From NCBI RefSeq assembly GCF_024679095.1, contig NW_026111620.1, positions 169,501-233,500 of the forward strand: a DNA stretch of 64,000 bases, read 5' to 3'. The position numbers and the translations under genes are program-made. How positions within the stretch are numbered: the stretch's first letter is position 1; the number at the start of each line of letters is the position of its first letter. Under the pieces are notes generated by a model, which was not told the origin of the DNA, did no database searches, and was given only the letters and a program-made list of their open reading frames with translations. Origin of the DNA: Eriocheir sinensis. Its lineage: Eukaryota; Arthropoda; Malacostraca; Decapoda; Varunidae. This document shows, piece by piece, positions 17,001-35,300 of this stretch.

Positions 17001-20000
17001 ACATATCACACAACATTACCTGGAAAGGAAACATATCACACAACATTACCTGGAAAGGAAACATATCACACAACATTACCTGGAAAGGAAACATATCACA
17101 CAACATTACCTGGAAAGGAAACATATCACACAACATTACCTGGAAAGGAAACATATCACACAACATTACCTGGACAGGAAACATATCACACAACATTACC
17201 TGGAAAGGAAACATATCACACAACATTACCTGGAAAGAAACATATCACACAACATTACCTGGAAAGGAAACATATCACACAACATTACCTGGAAAGGAAA
17301 CATATCACACAACATTACCTGGAAGGAAACATATCACACAACATTACCTGGAAAGGAAACATATCACACAACATTACCTGGAAAGGAAACATATCACACA
17401 ACATTACCTGGAAAGGAAACATATCACACAACATTACCTGGAAAGGAAACATATCACAACATTACCTGAAGAAACATATCACACAACATTACCTGGAAAG
17501 GAAACATATCACAACATTACCTGGAAGGAAACATATCACACAACATTACCTGGAAAGGAAACATATCACACAACATTACCTGGAAAGTAAACATATCACA
17601 CAACATTACCTGGAAAGGAAACATATCACACAACATTACCTGGAAAGTAAACATATCACACAACATTACCTGGAAAGGAAACATATCACACAACATTACC
17701 TGGGAAGGAAACATATCACACAACATTACCTGGGAAGGAAACATATCACACAACATTAGCTGGAAAGAAACATATCACACAACATTACCTGGAAACATAT
17801 CACACAACATTACCTGGAAGGAAACATATCACACAACATTACCTGGAAAGGAAACATATCACACAACATTACCTGGAAAGAAACATATCACACAACATTA
17901 CCTGGAAAGGAACATATCACACAACATTACCTGGAAAGAAACATCACACAACACTACCTGGGAAGGAAACATATCACATAACGTTACCTGGGAAAGAAAC
18001 ATATCACACAACATTACCTGGAAAGGAAACATATCACACAACATTACCTGGAAAGGAAACATATCACACAACATTACCTGGAAAGGAAACATATCACACA
18101 ACATTACCTGGAAAGGAAACATATCACACAACATTACCTGGAAAGGAAACATATCACACAACATTACCTGGACAGGAAACATATCACACAACATTACCTG
18201 GAGAGGAAACATATCACACAACATTACCTGGAGAGGAAACATATCACACAACATTACCTGGAGAGGAAACATATCACACAACATTACCTGGAGAGGAAAC
18301 ATATCACACAACATTACCTGGAAAGGAAACAAATCACACAACATTACCTGGAAAGGAAACATATCACACAACATTACCTGGAAAGGGAACATATCACACA
18401 ACATTACCTGGATAAGAAACATATCACACAACATTACCTGGAAAGGTAACATATCACACAACATTACCTGGAAAGGAAACATATCACACAACATTACCTG
18501 GAGAAGAAACATATCACACAACATTACCTGGAAAGGAAACATATCACACAACATTACCTGGAAAGGAAACATATCACAACATTACCTGGAAAACATATCA
18601 CACAACATTACCTGGAAAGAAACATATCACACAACATTACCTGGAAGGAAACATATCACACAACATTACCTGGAAAGAAACATATCACACAACATTACCT
18701 GGAAGAAACATATCACACAACATTACCTGAAAGGAAACATATCACACAACATTACCTGGAAAGAAACATATCACACAACATTACCTGGAAAACATATCAC
18801 ACAACATTACCTGGAAAGGAAACATATCACACAACATTACCTGGAAGAAACATATCACACAACCTTACCTGGAAAGGAAAGGTATCACACAACATTACCT
18901 GGAAAGGAAACATGTAACACAACATTACCTTGAAAGGAAACATATAACACAACATTACCTGGAAAGGAAACATATCACACAACATTACCTGGAAAGGAAA
19001 CATATCACACAACATTACCTGGAAAGGAAACATATCACACAACATTACCTGGAAAGGAAACATATCACAACATTACCTGGAAAGGAAACATATCACACAA
19101 CATTACCTGGAAAGGAAACATATCACACAACATTACCTGGAAAGAAACATATCACACAACATTACCTGGAAAACATATCACACAACATTACCTGGAAAAC
19201 ATATCACACAGCTTTACCTGGAAAGGAAACATATCACACAACATTACCTGGAAAGGAAACATATCACACAACATTACCTGAAAGGAAACATATCACACAA
19301 CATTACCTGGAAGGAAACATATCACACAACATTACCTGAAAGGAAACATATCACACAACATTACCTGGAAAGGAAACATATCACACAACATTACCTGGAA
19401 GGAAACATATCACACAACATTACCTGGAAAGAAACATATCACACAACATTACCTGGAAAGGAAACATATCACACAACATTACCTGGAAAGGAAACATATC
19501 ACACAACATTACCTGGAAGGAAACATATCACACAACATTACCTGGAAAGGAAACATATCACACAACATTACCTGGAAGGAAACATATCACACAACATTAC
19601 CTGGAAAGGAAACATATCACACAACATTACCTGGAAAAATATATCACACAACATTACCTGGGAAGGAAACATATCACACAACATTACCTGGAAAGGAAAC
19701 ATATCACACAACATTACCTGGAAAGGAAACATATCACACAACATTACCTGGAAAGGAAACATAAAACACAACATTACCTGGAAGAAACATATCACACAAC
19801 ATTACCTGGAAAGGAAACATATCACACAACATTACCTGGAAAGGAAACATATCACACAACATTACCTGGAAAGGAAACATATCACACGACATTACCTGGA
19901 AAGGAAACATATCACACAACATTACCTGGAAATGAAACATATCACACAACATTACCTGTAAAGTAAACATATCACACAACATTACCTTGAAAGGAAACAT

Positions 20001-23000
20001 ATCACACAACATTACCTGGAAAGGAAACATATCACACAACATTACCTGGAAAGGAAACATATCACACAACATTACCTGGAAAGGAAACATATCACACAAC
20101 ATTACCTGGAAAAGAAACATATCACACAACATTACCTGGAAAGGAAACATATCACACAACATTACCTGGAAAGGAAACATATCACACAACATTACCTGGA
20201 AAGGAAACATATCACACAACATTACCTGGAAAGGAAACATATCACACAACATTACCTGGAAGAAACATATCACACAACATTACCTGGAAAGAAACATATC
20301 ACACAACATTACCTGGAAGAAACATATCACACAACATTACCTGGAAAGAAACATATCACACAACATTACCTGGAAAGGAAACATATCACAACATTACCTG
20401 GAAAGAAACATATCACACAACATTACCTGGAAAGAAACATATCACACAACATTACCTGGAAAGGAAACATATCACACAACATTACCTGGAAAGGAAACAT
20501 ATCACACAACATTACCTGGAAAGGAAACATATCACACAACATTACCTGGAAAGGAAACATATCACACAACATTACCTGGAAAGAAACATATCACAACATT
20601 ACCTGGAAAGAAACATATCACACAACATTACCTGGAAAGGAAACATATCACACAACATTACCTGGAAAGGAAACATATCACACAACATTACCTGGAAAGG
20701 AAACATATCACACAACATTACCTGGAGAAGAAACATATCACACAACATTACCTGGAAAGGAAACATATCACACAACATTACCTGGAAAGGAAACATCACA
20801 CAACAGTACCTGGTGAGGAAACATATCACACACCATTACCTGGAAAGGAAACATATCACACAACATTACCTGGAAAGGAAACATATCACACAACATTACC
20901 TGGAAAGGAAACATATCACACAACATTACCTGGAAAGGAAACATATCACACAACATTACCTGGAAAGGAAACATATCACACAACATTACCTGGAAAGGAA
21001 ACATATCACACAACATTACCTGGAAAGGAAACATATCACACAACATTACCTGGAAGAAACATATCACACAACATTACCTGGAAAGAAACATATCACACAA
21101 CATTACCTGGAAAGGAAACATATCACACAACATTACCTGGAAGGAAACATATCACACAACATTACCTGGAAAGAAACATATCACACAACATTACCTGGAA
21201 AGAAACATATAACACAACTTTACCTGGATATGAAACATATCACACAACATTACCTGGAAAGGTAACATATCACACAACATTACCTGGAAAGGAAACATAT
21301 CACACAACATTACCTGGAAAGGAAACATATCACAGAACATTACCTGGAAAGTAAACATATCACACAACATTACCTGGGACGTAAACATATCACACAACAT
21401 TACCTGGAAAGGAAACATATCACACAACATTACCTGGAAAACATCACACAACATTACCTGGGGAGAAAACATATCACTCAACATTACCTGGGAAGGAAAC
21501 ATATCACACAACATTATCTGGGTAGGAAACATATCACTCAACATTACCTGGGAAGGAAATATATCACACAACATTACCTGGAAGGAAACATATCACACAA
21601 CATTACCGGGAAAGGAAACAAATAACACAACATTAACTGGTAAGGAAACAAATCACACAACAATACCTGGGAAGGAAACAAATCCCACAACATTACCTGG
21701 AAGAAACATATCACACAACATTACCTGGAAAGAAACATATCACACAACATTACCTGGAAGGAAACATATCACACAACATTACCTGGAAAGAAACATATCA
21801 CCCAACATTACCTGGAAAGGAAACATATCACACAACATTACCTGGAAAGGAAACATATCACACAACATTACCTGGAAAGGAAACATATCACACAACATTA
21901 CCTGGAAAGGAAACATATCACACAACATTACCTGGAAAGGAAACATATCACAACATTACCTGGAAAACATATCACAACATTACCTGGAAGGAAACATATC
22001 ACACAACATTACCTGGAAAGGAAACATATCACACCACATTACATGTGAAGGAAACATATCACATAACATTACCTGGAGAGGAAACATATCACACAACATT
22101 ACCTGGAAAGGAAACATATCACAACATTACCTGGAAAGGAAACATATCACACAACATTACCTGGAAAGGAAACATATCACACAACATTACCTGGAAAGGA
22201 AACATATCACACAACATTACCTGGAAAGGAAACATATCACACAATATTACCTGGAAAGGAAACATATCACACAACATTACCTGGAAAGGAAACATATCAC
22301 ACAACATTACCTGGATAGGAAACATATCACACAACATTACCTGGAAAGGAAACATATCACACAACATTACCTGGAAGAAATATCACACAACATTACCTGG
22401 AAAGGAAACATATCACACTACATTACCTGGAAAGGAAACATATCACACAACATTACCTGGAAAGGAAACATATATCACAACATTACCTGGAAAGGAAACA
22501 TATCACACAACATTACCTGGAAAGGAAACATATCACACAACATTACCTGGAAAGGAAACATATCACACAACATTACCTGGAAAACATATCACACAACATT
22601 ACCTGGAAAGGAAATATATCACACAATATTACCTGGAAAGGAAACATATCACACAACATTATCTGGAAAGGAAACATATCACACAACATTACCTGGAAAG
22701 GAAACATATAAAAATATAACCTGGAAAGGAAACATATCACGCAATATTACCTGGAAAGGAAACATATCACACAACATTACCTGGAAAGGAAACATATCAC
22801 ACAACATTACCTGGAAAGGAAACATATCACACAACATTACCTGGAAAGTAAACATATTACACAACATTACCTGGAAAGGAAACATATCACACAACATTAC
22901 CTGGAAAGGAAACATATCACACAACATTACCTGGAAAGGAAACATATCACACAACATTACCTCGGAAGGAAACATATCACACAACATTAACTGGAACGGA

Positions 23001-26000
23001 AATATATCACACAACAGTACCTGGAAAGGAAACATATCACACAACATTACCTGGAAGAAACATATCACACAACATTACCTGGAAAGGAAAAATATCACAC
23101 AACATTACCTGGAAAGGAAACATATCACACAACATTACCTGGAAAGGAAACATATCACACAACATTACCTGGAAAGGAAACATATCACACTACATTACCT
23201 GGAAAGGGATCATATGACACAACCATTACCTGGAAAGGAAACATATCACACTACATTACCTGGAAAGGGATCATATCAGACAACATTACCTGGAAAGGAA
23301 ACATATCATACAACATTACCTGGAGAGGGAACATATCACACAACATTACCTGGAAAGGAAACATATCACACAACATTACCTGGAAAGGGAACATATCACA
23401 CAACATTACCTGGAAAACATATCACACAACATTACCTGGAAAGAAACATATCACACAACATTACCTGGAAAGAAACATATCACACAACATTACCTTGAAA
23501 GGAAACATATCACACAACATTACCTAGGGAGGAAACATATCACACAACATTACCTGGAAAGGAAACATATCACACAACATTACCTGAAAGGAATCATATC
23601 ACACAACATTACCTGGAAAGGAAACATATCACACAACATTACCTGGAAAGGAAACATATCACACAACATTACCTGGAAAACATATCACACAACATTACCT
23701 GGAAAGGAAACATATCACACAACATTACCTGGAAAGGAAACATATCACAACGTTACCTGGAAAGGAAACATATCACACAACATTACCTGGAAAGGAAACA
23801 TATCACACAACATTACCTGGAAAGGAAACATATCACACAACATTACCTGGAAAGAAATCATATCACACAACATTACCTGGAAAGGAACATATCACACAAC
23901 ATTACCTGAAAGGAAACATATCACACAACATTACCTGGAAAGGAAAAATATCACACAACATTACCTGGAAAGGAAACATATCACACAACATTACCTGGAA
24001 AGGAAACATATCACACAACATTACCTGGAAAGGAAACATATCACACAACATTACCTGGAAAGGAAACATATCACACAACATTACCTGGAAAGGAAACATA
24101 TCACACAACATTACCTGGAAACATATCACACAACATTACCTGGAAAGGAAACATATCACACAACATTACCTGGAAAGGAAACATATCACACAACATTACC
24201 TGGAAAGGAAACATATCACACAACATTACCTGGAAAGGAAACATATCACACAACATTACCTGGAAAGGAAACATATAACACAACATTACCTGGAAAGGAA
24301 ACATATCACACAACATTACCTGGAAACATATCACAGCATTACTTGGAAACATATCACACGACATTACCTGGAATGGAAACATATCACACAACATTACCTG
24401 GATTGGAAACATATCACACAACATTACCTGGAAAGGAAACATATCACACAACATTACCTGGAAAGGAAACATATCACACAACATTACCTGGAAGGAAACA
24501 TATCACACAACATTACCTGGAAAGAAACATATCACACAACATTACCTGGAAAACATATCACACAACATTACCTGGAAAGGAAACATATCACACAACATTA
24601 CCTGGAAAGAAACATATCACACAACATTACCTGGAAAGGAAACATATCACACAACATTACCTGGAAAGGAAACATATCACACAACATTACCTGGAAGGAA
24701 ACATATCACACAACATTACCTGGAAAGAAACATATCACACAACATTACCTGGAAAGGAAACATATCACAACATTACCTGGAAAGGAAACATATCACACAA
24801 CATTACCTGGAAGGAAACATATCACACAACATTACCTGGAAGGAAACATATCACACAACATTACCTGGAAAGAAACATATCACACAACATTACCTGGAAT
24901 GAAAACATATCACACAACATTACCTGGAAAAACATATCACAAAACATTACCTGTAAAGGAAACATATCACACAACATTACCTGGGAAGGAAACATATCAC
25001 ACAACATTACCTGGAAAGGAAACATCACACAACGTTACCTGGAAAGGAAACATATCACACAACATTACCTGGAAAGGAAACATCACACAACGTTACCAGT
25101 AAAGTAAATATATCACAACATTACCTGGAAAGGAAACATATCACACAACATTACCTGGAAAGGAAACATACCACATAACATTACCTGGAAAGGAAACATA
25201 TCACACAACATTACCTGGAAAGGAAAGATATCACACAACATTACCTGGAAAGGAAACATATCACACAACATTACCTGGAAAGGAAACATATCACACAACA
25301 TTACCTGGAAAGGAAACATATCACACAACATTACCTGGAAAGGAAACATATCACACAACATTACCTGGAAAGAAACATATCACACAACATTACATGGGAA
25401 GGAAACATATCACACAACATTACATGGAAAGGAAACATATCACACAACATTACCTGGAAGAAACATATCACACAACATTACCTGGAAGGAAACATATCAC
25501 ACAACATTACCTGGAAAGGAAACATATCACACAACATTACCTGGAAGGAAACATATCACAACATTACCTGGAAAGGAAACATATCACACAACATTACCTG
25601 GAAAGGAAACATATCACACAACATTACCTGGAAAGGAAACATATCACACAACATTACCTGGAAAGGAAACATATCACACAACATTACCTGGAAAGGAAAC
25701 ATATCACACAACATTACCTGGAAGGAATCATATCACACAACATTACCTGGAAAGGAAACATATCACAACATTACCTGGAAAGGAAACATATCACACAACA
25801 TTACCTGGAAAGGAAACATATCACACAACATTACCTGGAAAACATATCACACAACATTACCTGGAAAACATATCACACAACATTACCTGGAAAGGAAACA
25901 TATCACACAACATTACCTGGAAAGGAAACATCACACAACATTACCTGGAAAGAAACATATCACACAACATTACCTGGAAAGGAAACATATCACACAACAT

Positions 26001-29000
26001 TACCTGGAAAGGAAACATATCACACAACATTACCTGGAAGGAAACATATCACACAACATTACCTGGAAGGAAACATATCACACAACATTACCTGGAAGGA
26101 AACATATCACACAACATTACCTGGAAAGGAAACATATCACACAACATTACCTGGAAAACATATCACACAACATTACCTGGAAAGGAAACATATCACACAA
26201 CATTACCTGGAAAGGAACATATCACACAACATTACCTGGAAGGAAACATATCACAACATTACCTGGAAAACATATCACACAACATTACCTGGAAGGAAAC
26301 ATATCACACAACATTACCTGGAAAGGAAACATATCACAACATTACCTGGAAGGAAACATATCACACAACATTACCTGGAAAGGAAAAATATCACACAACA
26401 TTACCTGGAAAGGAAACATATCACACAACATTACCTGGAAAGAAACATATCACAACATTACCTGTAAAGGAAACATATCACACAACATTACCTGGAAAGG
26501 AAACATATCACACAACATTACCTGGAAAGGAAATATATCACACAACATTACCTGGAAAGGAACATATCACACAACATTACCTGGAAAGGAAATATATCAC
26601 ACAACATTACATGGGAAGGAAACATATCACACAACATTACCTGAAAAGGAAACATATCACACAACATTACCTGGAAAGGAAACATATCACACAACATTAC
26701 CTGGAAAGGAAACATATCACACAACATTACCTGGAAAGGAAACATATCACACAACATTACCTGGAAAGGAAACATATCACACAACATTACCTGGAAAACA
26801 TATCACACAACATTACCTGGAAAGGAAACATATCACACAACATTACCTGGAAAGGAAACATATCACACAACATTACCTGGAAGAAACATATCACACAACA
26901 TTACCTGGAAGGAAACATATCACACAACATTACCTGGAAAGGAACCATATCACACAACATTACCTGGAAAGGAAACATATCACACAACATTACCTGGAAA
27001 GGAAACATATCACACAACATTACCTGGAAAGGAAACATATCACACAACATTACCTGGAAAGGAAACATATCACACAACATTACCTGGAAAGGAAACATAT
27101 CACACATTACCTGGAAAAACATATCACACAACATTACCTGGAAAGAAATCATATCACACAACATTACCTGGAAAGGAAACATATTACACAACATTACCTG
27201 GAAAGGAAACATATCACACAACATTACCTGGAAAGGAAACATATCACACAACATTACCTGGAAAGGAAACATATCACACAACATTACCTGGAAAGGAAAC
27301 ATATCACACAACATTACCTGGAAAGGAAAGATATCACACAACATTACCTGGAAAGGAAACATATCACACAACATTACCTGGAAAACATATCACACAACAT
27401 TACCTGGAAAGGAAACATATCACACAACATTACCTGGAAAGAAACATATCACACAACATTACCTGGAAGGAAAGATATCACACAATATTACCTGGAAAGT
27501 AAACATATCACACAACATTACCTGGAAAGTAATCATATCACACAACATTACCTGGAAAGGAAACATATCCCACAACATTACCTGGAAAGAAACATATCAC
27601 ACAACATTACCTGGGAAGGAAACATATAACACAACATTACCTGGAAAGGAAACATATCACACAACATTACCTGGAAAGGAAACATATCACACAACATTAC
27701 CTGGAAAGGAAACATATTACACAACATTACCTGGAAAACATATCACACAACATTACCTGGAAAGAAACATATCACACAACATTACCTGGAGGAAACATAT
27801 CACACAACATTACCTGGAAAGGAAACATATCACACAACATTACCTGGAAGGAAACATATCACACAACATTACCTGGAAAGGAAACATATCACACAACATT
27901 ACCTGGAAGGAAACATATCACACAACATTACCTGGAAAAACATATATCACACAACATTACCTGGAAAGGAAACATATCACACAACATTACCTGGAAAGGA
28001 AACATATCACACAACATTACCTGGAAAGAAACATATCACACAACATTACCTGGCAAGGAAACATATCACACAACATTACCTGGAAAGGAAACATATCACA
28101 CAACATTACCTGGAAAGGAAACATATCACACAACATTACCTGGAAAGGAAACATATCACACAACATTACCTGGAAAGGAAACATATCACACAACATTACA
28201 TGGAAAGGAAACATATCACACAACATTACCTGGAAAGGAAACATATTACACAACATTACTTGAAAAGGAAACATATCACAACATTACCTGGAAAGGAAAC
28301 ATATCACACAACATTACCTGGAAAACATATCACACAACATTACCTGGAAAGGAAACATATCACACAACATTAAATGGAAAGGAAATATATCACACAACAT
28401 TACCTTGCAATGAAACATATCACACAACACTACCTGGGAAGGAAATATATCACATAACGTTACCTGGGAAGGAAATATATCACACAACATTACCTAGGAA
28501 GGAAACATATCACACAACATTACCTGGAAAGGAAACATATCACACAACATTACCTGGAAAGGAAACATATCACACAACATTACCTGGAAAGGAAACATAT
28601 CACACAACATTACCTGGAAAGGAAACATATCACACAACATTACCTGGAAAGGAAACATATCACACAACATTACCTGAAAAGGAAACATATCACACAACAT
28701 TAACTGGAAAGGAAACATATCACACAACATTACCTGGAAAGGAAACATATCACACAACATTACCTGGAAAGGAAACATATCACACAACATTACCTGGAAA
28801 GGAAACATATCACACAACATTACCTGGAAAGGAAACATATCACACAACATTACCTGGAAAGGAAACATATCACACAACATTACCTGGAAAGGAAACATAT
28901 CACAAAACATTACCTGAGAAGTAAACATATCACACAACATTACCTGAAAGGAAACATATCACACAACATTACCTGGAAAGGAAACATATCACACAACATT

Positions 29001-32000
29001 ACCTGGAAAGGAAACATATCACACAACATTACCTGGAAGGAAACATATCACACAACATTACCTGAAAGGAAACATATCACACAACATTACCTGGAAAGGA
29101 AACATATCACACAACATTACCTGGAAAGGAAACATATCACACAACATTACCTGGAAGGAAACATATCACACAACATTACCTGGAAGGAAACATATCACAC
29201 AACATTACCTGAAAGGAAACATATCACACAACATTACCTGGAAAGGAAACATATCACACAACATTACCTGGAAAGGAAACATATCACACAACATTACCTG
29301 AAAGGAAACATATCACACAACATTACCTGGAAAGGAAACATATCACAACATTACCTGGAAAGGAAACATATCACACAACATTACCTGGAAAGGAAACATA
29401 TCACACAACATTACCTGGAAAGGAAACATATCACACAACATTACCTGAAAGGAAACATATCACACAACATTACCTGGAAGGAAACATATCACAACATTAC
29501 CTGAAAGGAAACACATCACACAACATTACCTGGAAAGGAAACATATCACACAACATTACCTGGAAAGGAAACATATCACACAACATTACCTGTGAAGGAA
29601 ACATATCACTCAACATTACCTGGAAAGGAAACATATCACACAACATTACCTTGCAAGGAAACATATCACACAACATTACCTTGCAAGGAAACATATCACA
29701 CAACATTACCTGGAAAGGAAACATATCACACAACATTACCTTGAAAGGAAACATATCACACAACATTACCTGGAAAGGAAACATATCACACAACATTACC
29801 TGGAAAGGAAACATATCACACAACATTACCTTGAAAGGAAACATATCACACAACATTACCTTGAAAGGAAACATATCACACAACATTACCTGGAAAGGAA
29901 ACATATCACACAACATTACCTGGAAAGGAAACATATCACACAACATTACCTGGAAAGGAAACATATCACACAACATTACCTGGAAAGGAAACATATCACA
30001 CAACATTACCTGGAAAGGAAATATATCACACAACATTACCTGGAAAGGAAACATATCACACAACATTACCTGGAAAGGAAACATATCACACAACATTACC
30101 TGGAAAGGAAACATATCACACAACATTACCTGGAAAGGAAACATATCACACAACATTACCTGGAAAGGAAACATATCACACAACATTACCTGGAAAGGAA
30201 ACATATTACACAACATTACCTGGAAAGGAAACATATCACACAACATTACCTGGAAAGGAATCATATCACACAACATTACCTGGAAAGGAAACATATCACT
30301 AAACATTACCTGATAAGGAAACCTATCACACAGCAATACCTGGAAGGAAACATATCACAGAACATTACCTGGAAAGGAAACATATCGCACAACATTACCT
30401 GGAAATATATCACACAACATTACCTGGAAAGGAAATATATCACACAACATTACCTGGAAAGGAAACATAATTGTCACACAACATTACCTGGGAAGGAAAC
30501 ATATATCACACAACATTATCTGGAAAGGAAACATATCACACAACATTACCTGGAAAGGAAACATATCACACAACATTACCTGGAAAGGAAACATATCACA
30601 CAACATTACCTGGAAAGGAAACATATCACACAACATTACCTGGAAAGGAAATATATCACACAACATTACCTGGTAAGGAAACATATCACACAACATTACC
30701 TGGAAAGGAAAAATATCACACAACATTACCTGGAAGGAAACATATCACACAACATTACCTGGAAAGGAAACATATCACAACATTACCTGAAAGGAAACAT
30801 ATCACACAACATTACCTGGAAAGGAAACATATCACACAACATTACCTGAAAGGAAACATATCACACAACATTACCTGGAAGGAAATCATATCACAGAACA
30901 TTACCTGGAAAGGAAACATATCACACAACATTACCTGGAAGGAAACATATCACACAACATTACCTGGAAAGGAAACATATCACACAACATTACCTGGAAA
31001 GGAAACAGATCACACAACATTACCTTAAAGGAATCATATCACACAACATTCCCTGGATCGGGAACATATCACACAACATTACCTGGAAAGGAAACATATC
31101 ACACAACATTACCTGAAAGGAAACATATCACACAACATTCCATGGTAAGGAAACATATCACACAACATTACCTGGAAAGGAAACATATCACACAATATTA
31201 CCTGGAAAGGAAACATATCACACAACATTACCTGGGAAGGAAACATCACACAACATTACCTGAAAGAAAACATATCACACAACAGTACCTGGAAAGGAAA
31301 CATATCACACACCATTCCCTGGAAAGGAAACATATCACACAACATTACCTGGAAGGAAACATATCACACAACATTACCTGAAAGGAAACATATCACACAA
31401 CATTACCTGGAAAGGAAACATATCACAACATTACCTGGAAAGGAAACATATCACACAACATTACCTGGAAGGAAACATATCACACAACATTACCTGGAAA
31501 GGAAACATATCACACAACATTACCTTGAAAGGAAACATATCACACAACATTACCAGAAAGGAAACATATCACAACATTACCTGAAAGGAAATATATCACA
31601 CAACATTACCTGGAAAGGAAACATATCACACAACATTATCTGGAAAGGAAACGTATCACAAAACATTACCTGGAAAGGAAACATATTACACAACATTACC
31701 TGGAAAGGAAACATATCACAACATTACCTGGAAAGGAAACATATAACACAACATTACCTGGAAAGGAAACATATTACACAACATTACCAGGGAAGGAAAC
31801 ATATCACACAACATTACCTGAAAGGAAACATATCACACAACATTACCTGAAAGGAAACATATCACACAACATTACCTGGAAAGGAAACATCACACAACAT
31901 TACCTGGAAAGGAAATATATCACACAACATTACCTGAAAGGAATCATATCACAACATTACCTGGAAAGGAAACATATCACACAACATTACCTGGAAAGGA

Positions 32001-32390
32001 AACATATCACACAACATTACCTGGAAAGGAAACATATCACACAACATTACCTGGAAAGGAATCATATCACACAACATTACCTGGAAAGGAAACATATCAC
32101 ACAACATTACCTGGAAAGGAAACATATCACACAACATTACCTGGAAAGGAAATATATCACACAACATTACCTGGGAAGGAAACATATCACAAAACATTAC
32201 CTGTAAAGGAAACATATCACACAACATTACCTGGGAAGGAAACATATCACAACATTACCTGTAAAGGAATCATATCACACAACATTACCTGGAAAGGAAA
32301 CATATCACACAACATTACCTGGAAAGGAAATATATCACACAATATTACCTGGAAAGGAAACATATCACACAATATTACCTGGAAAGGAAA
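11061..32390. repeat. Homogeneous core of the satellite array
   Basis: Monomers are close to the consensus with few base substitutions, but many are shortened (AAAGAAAC, GGAAACATATCACAACATT without one AC, CCTGGAAAACATATC), so phase changes every few monomers. The 27-bp CACAACGTT form and the ACACAATATT form, common on both sides, are nearly absent except at about 25020-25100. This pattern fits recent expansion by unequal exchange. Confidence 0.7.
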
Positions 32391-35300
32391 CATCACAACG
32401 TTACCTGGAAAGGAAACATATCACACAATATTACCTGGAAAGGAAACATCACACAACGTTACCTGGAAAGGAAACATATCACACAACATTACCTTTAAAA
32501 TGAAACATATCACACAACATTACCTGGAAAGGAAACATATCACACAACATTACCTGGAAAGGAAACATATTACACAATATTACCTGGAAAGGAAACATAT
32601 CACACAATATTACCTGGAAAGGAAACATATCACACAACATTACCTGGAAAGGAAACATATCACACAACATTACCTGGAAAGGAAATATATCACACAATAT
32701 TACCTGGAAAGGAAACATATCACACAACATTACCTGGAAAGGAAACATATCACACAACATTACCTGTAAAGGAAACATATCACACAACATTACCTGGGAA
32801 GGAAACATATCACACAACATTACCTGAAAAGGAAACATATCACACAACATTACCTGGGAAGGAAACATATCACAGAACATTACCGTGAAAGGAAACATAT
32901 CACACAACATTAACCTGAAAGGAAACATATCACACAACATTACCTGGAAAGGAAATATATCACACAACATTACCTGGAAAGGAAACATATCACACAACAT
33001 TACCTGGAAAGGAAACATATCACACAACATTACCTGGAAAGGAAACATATCACACAACATTACCTGGAAAGGAAACATATCACACAACATTACCTCGAAA
33101 GGAAACATATCACACAACATTACCTAGAAAGGAAACATATCACACAACATTACCTGGAAAGGAAACATAACACAACATTACCTGTAAAGGAAACATATCA
33201 CACAACATTACCTGGAAAGGAAACATATCACACAACATTACCTGGAAAGGAAACATATCACACAACATTACCTGGAAAGGAAACATCACACAACGTTACC
33301 TAGAAAGTAAACATATCAAAAAAAATTACCTCGAAAGAACACATATCACACAACATAACCTGGGAAGGAAACATAACACACAATATTACCAGGACAGGAA
33401 ACATATCACACAACATAAACTGTAAAGTAAACATTTCACACAATATTACCTTTAAAGGAAACATATCACACAACATTACCTGAAAGGAAACATATCACAA
33501 CATTATCTGGAAAGGAAACATATCACACAACATTACCTGGAAAGGAAACATATCACACAACATTACCTAGAAAGGAAACATATCACACAACATTACCTGG
33601 AAAGGAAACATATAACACAACATTACCTAGAAAGGAAACATATCACACAACATTACCTGGAAAGGAAACATATCACACAACATTACCTGGAAAGGAAACA
33701 TATCACACAACATTACCTGGAAAGGAAACATATCACAACATTACCTGGAAAGGAAACATATCACACAACATTACCTCGAAAGGAAACATATCACACAACA
33801 TTACCTGGAAAGGAAACATATCACACAACATTACCTGGAAAGGAAACATATCACACAACATTACCTGGAAAGGAAACATATCACACAACATTACCTGGAA
33901 AGGAAACATATCACACAACATTACCTGGAAAGGAAACATATCACACAACATTACCTGGCAAGGAAACATATCACACAACATTACCTGGAAAGGAAACATA
34001 TCACACAACATTACCTGGAAAGGAAACATATAACACAACATTACCTGAAAAGGAAACATATTACACAATATTACCTGGAAAGGAAACATATCACACAACA
34101 TTACCTGGAAAGGAAACATATCACACAATATTACCTGAAAAGGAAACATATCACACAACATTACCTAGAAAGGAAATATATCACACAACATTACCTGGAA
34201 AGGAATCATATCACACAACATTACCTGGAAAGGAATCATATCACACAACATTACCTGGAAAGGAATCATATCACACAACATTACCTGGAAAGAAAACATA
34301 TCACACAACATTACCTGGAAAGGAAACATATCACACAACATTACCTGGAAAGGAAACATATCACACAACATTACCTGGAAAGGAAACATATCACACAACA
34401 TTACCTGGAAAGGAATCATATCACACAACATTACCTGGAAAGGAAACATCACACAAAGTTACCTGGAAAGGAAATATATCACACAACATTATCTGGAAAG
34501 GAATCATATCACACAACATTACCTGGAAAGGAAACATATCACACAACATTACCTGGAAAGGAAACATATCACACAACATTACCTGGAAAGGAAACATATC
34601 ATACAACATTACCTGGAAAGGAATCATATCACAGAACATTACCTGGAAAGGAAACATATCACACAACATTACCTGGAAAGGAATCATATCACAAAACATT
34701 ACTTGGAAAGGAAATATATCACACAACATTACCTGGGAAGGAAACATATCACAAAACATTACCTGAAAAGGAAACATATCACAAAACATTACCTGGGAAG
34801 GAAACATATAACACAGCATTACCTGAAAAGGAAACATGTTACACAATATTACCTGGAAAGGAAACATATCACACAATATTACCTGGAAAGGAAATATATC
34901 ACACAATATTACCTGGAAAGGAAACATATCACACAATATTACCTGGAAAGGAAACATCACACAACGTTACATGGAAAGGAAACATATCACACAACATTAC
35001 CTAGAAAGGAAACATATCACACAACATTACCTGGGAAGGAAACATATCACAAAACATTACCTGAAAAGGAAACATATCACACAACATTACCTAGGAAGGA
35101 AACATATCACACAACATTACCTGGAAAGGAAACATATTACACAATATTACCTGGAAAGGAAACATATTACACAATATTACCTGGAAAGGAAACATATCAC
35201 ACAATATTACCTGGAAAGGAAATATATCACACAATATTACCTGGAAAGGAAACATATCACACAATATTACCTGGAAAGGAAACATCACACAACGTTACCT

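Noticed and set aside
15219..17759. 846-codon open frame in the satellite
   Set aside because: The 30-bp monomer has no stop in any plus frame, so long frames are expected. The product jumps between the three decapeptide repeats at each shortened monomer, and there is no unique sequence.
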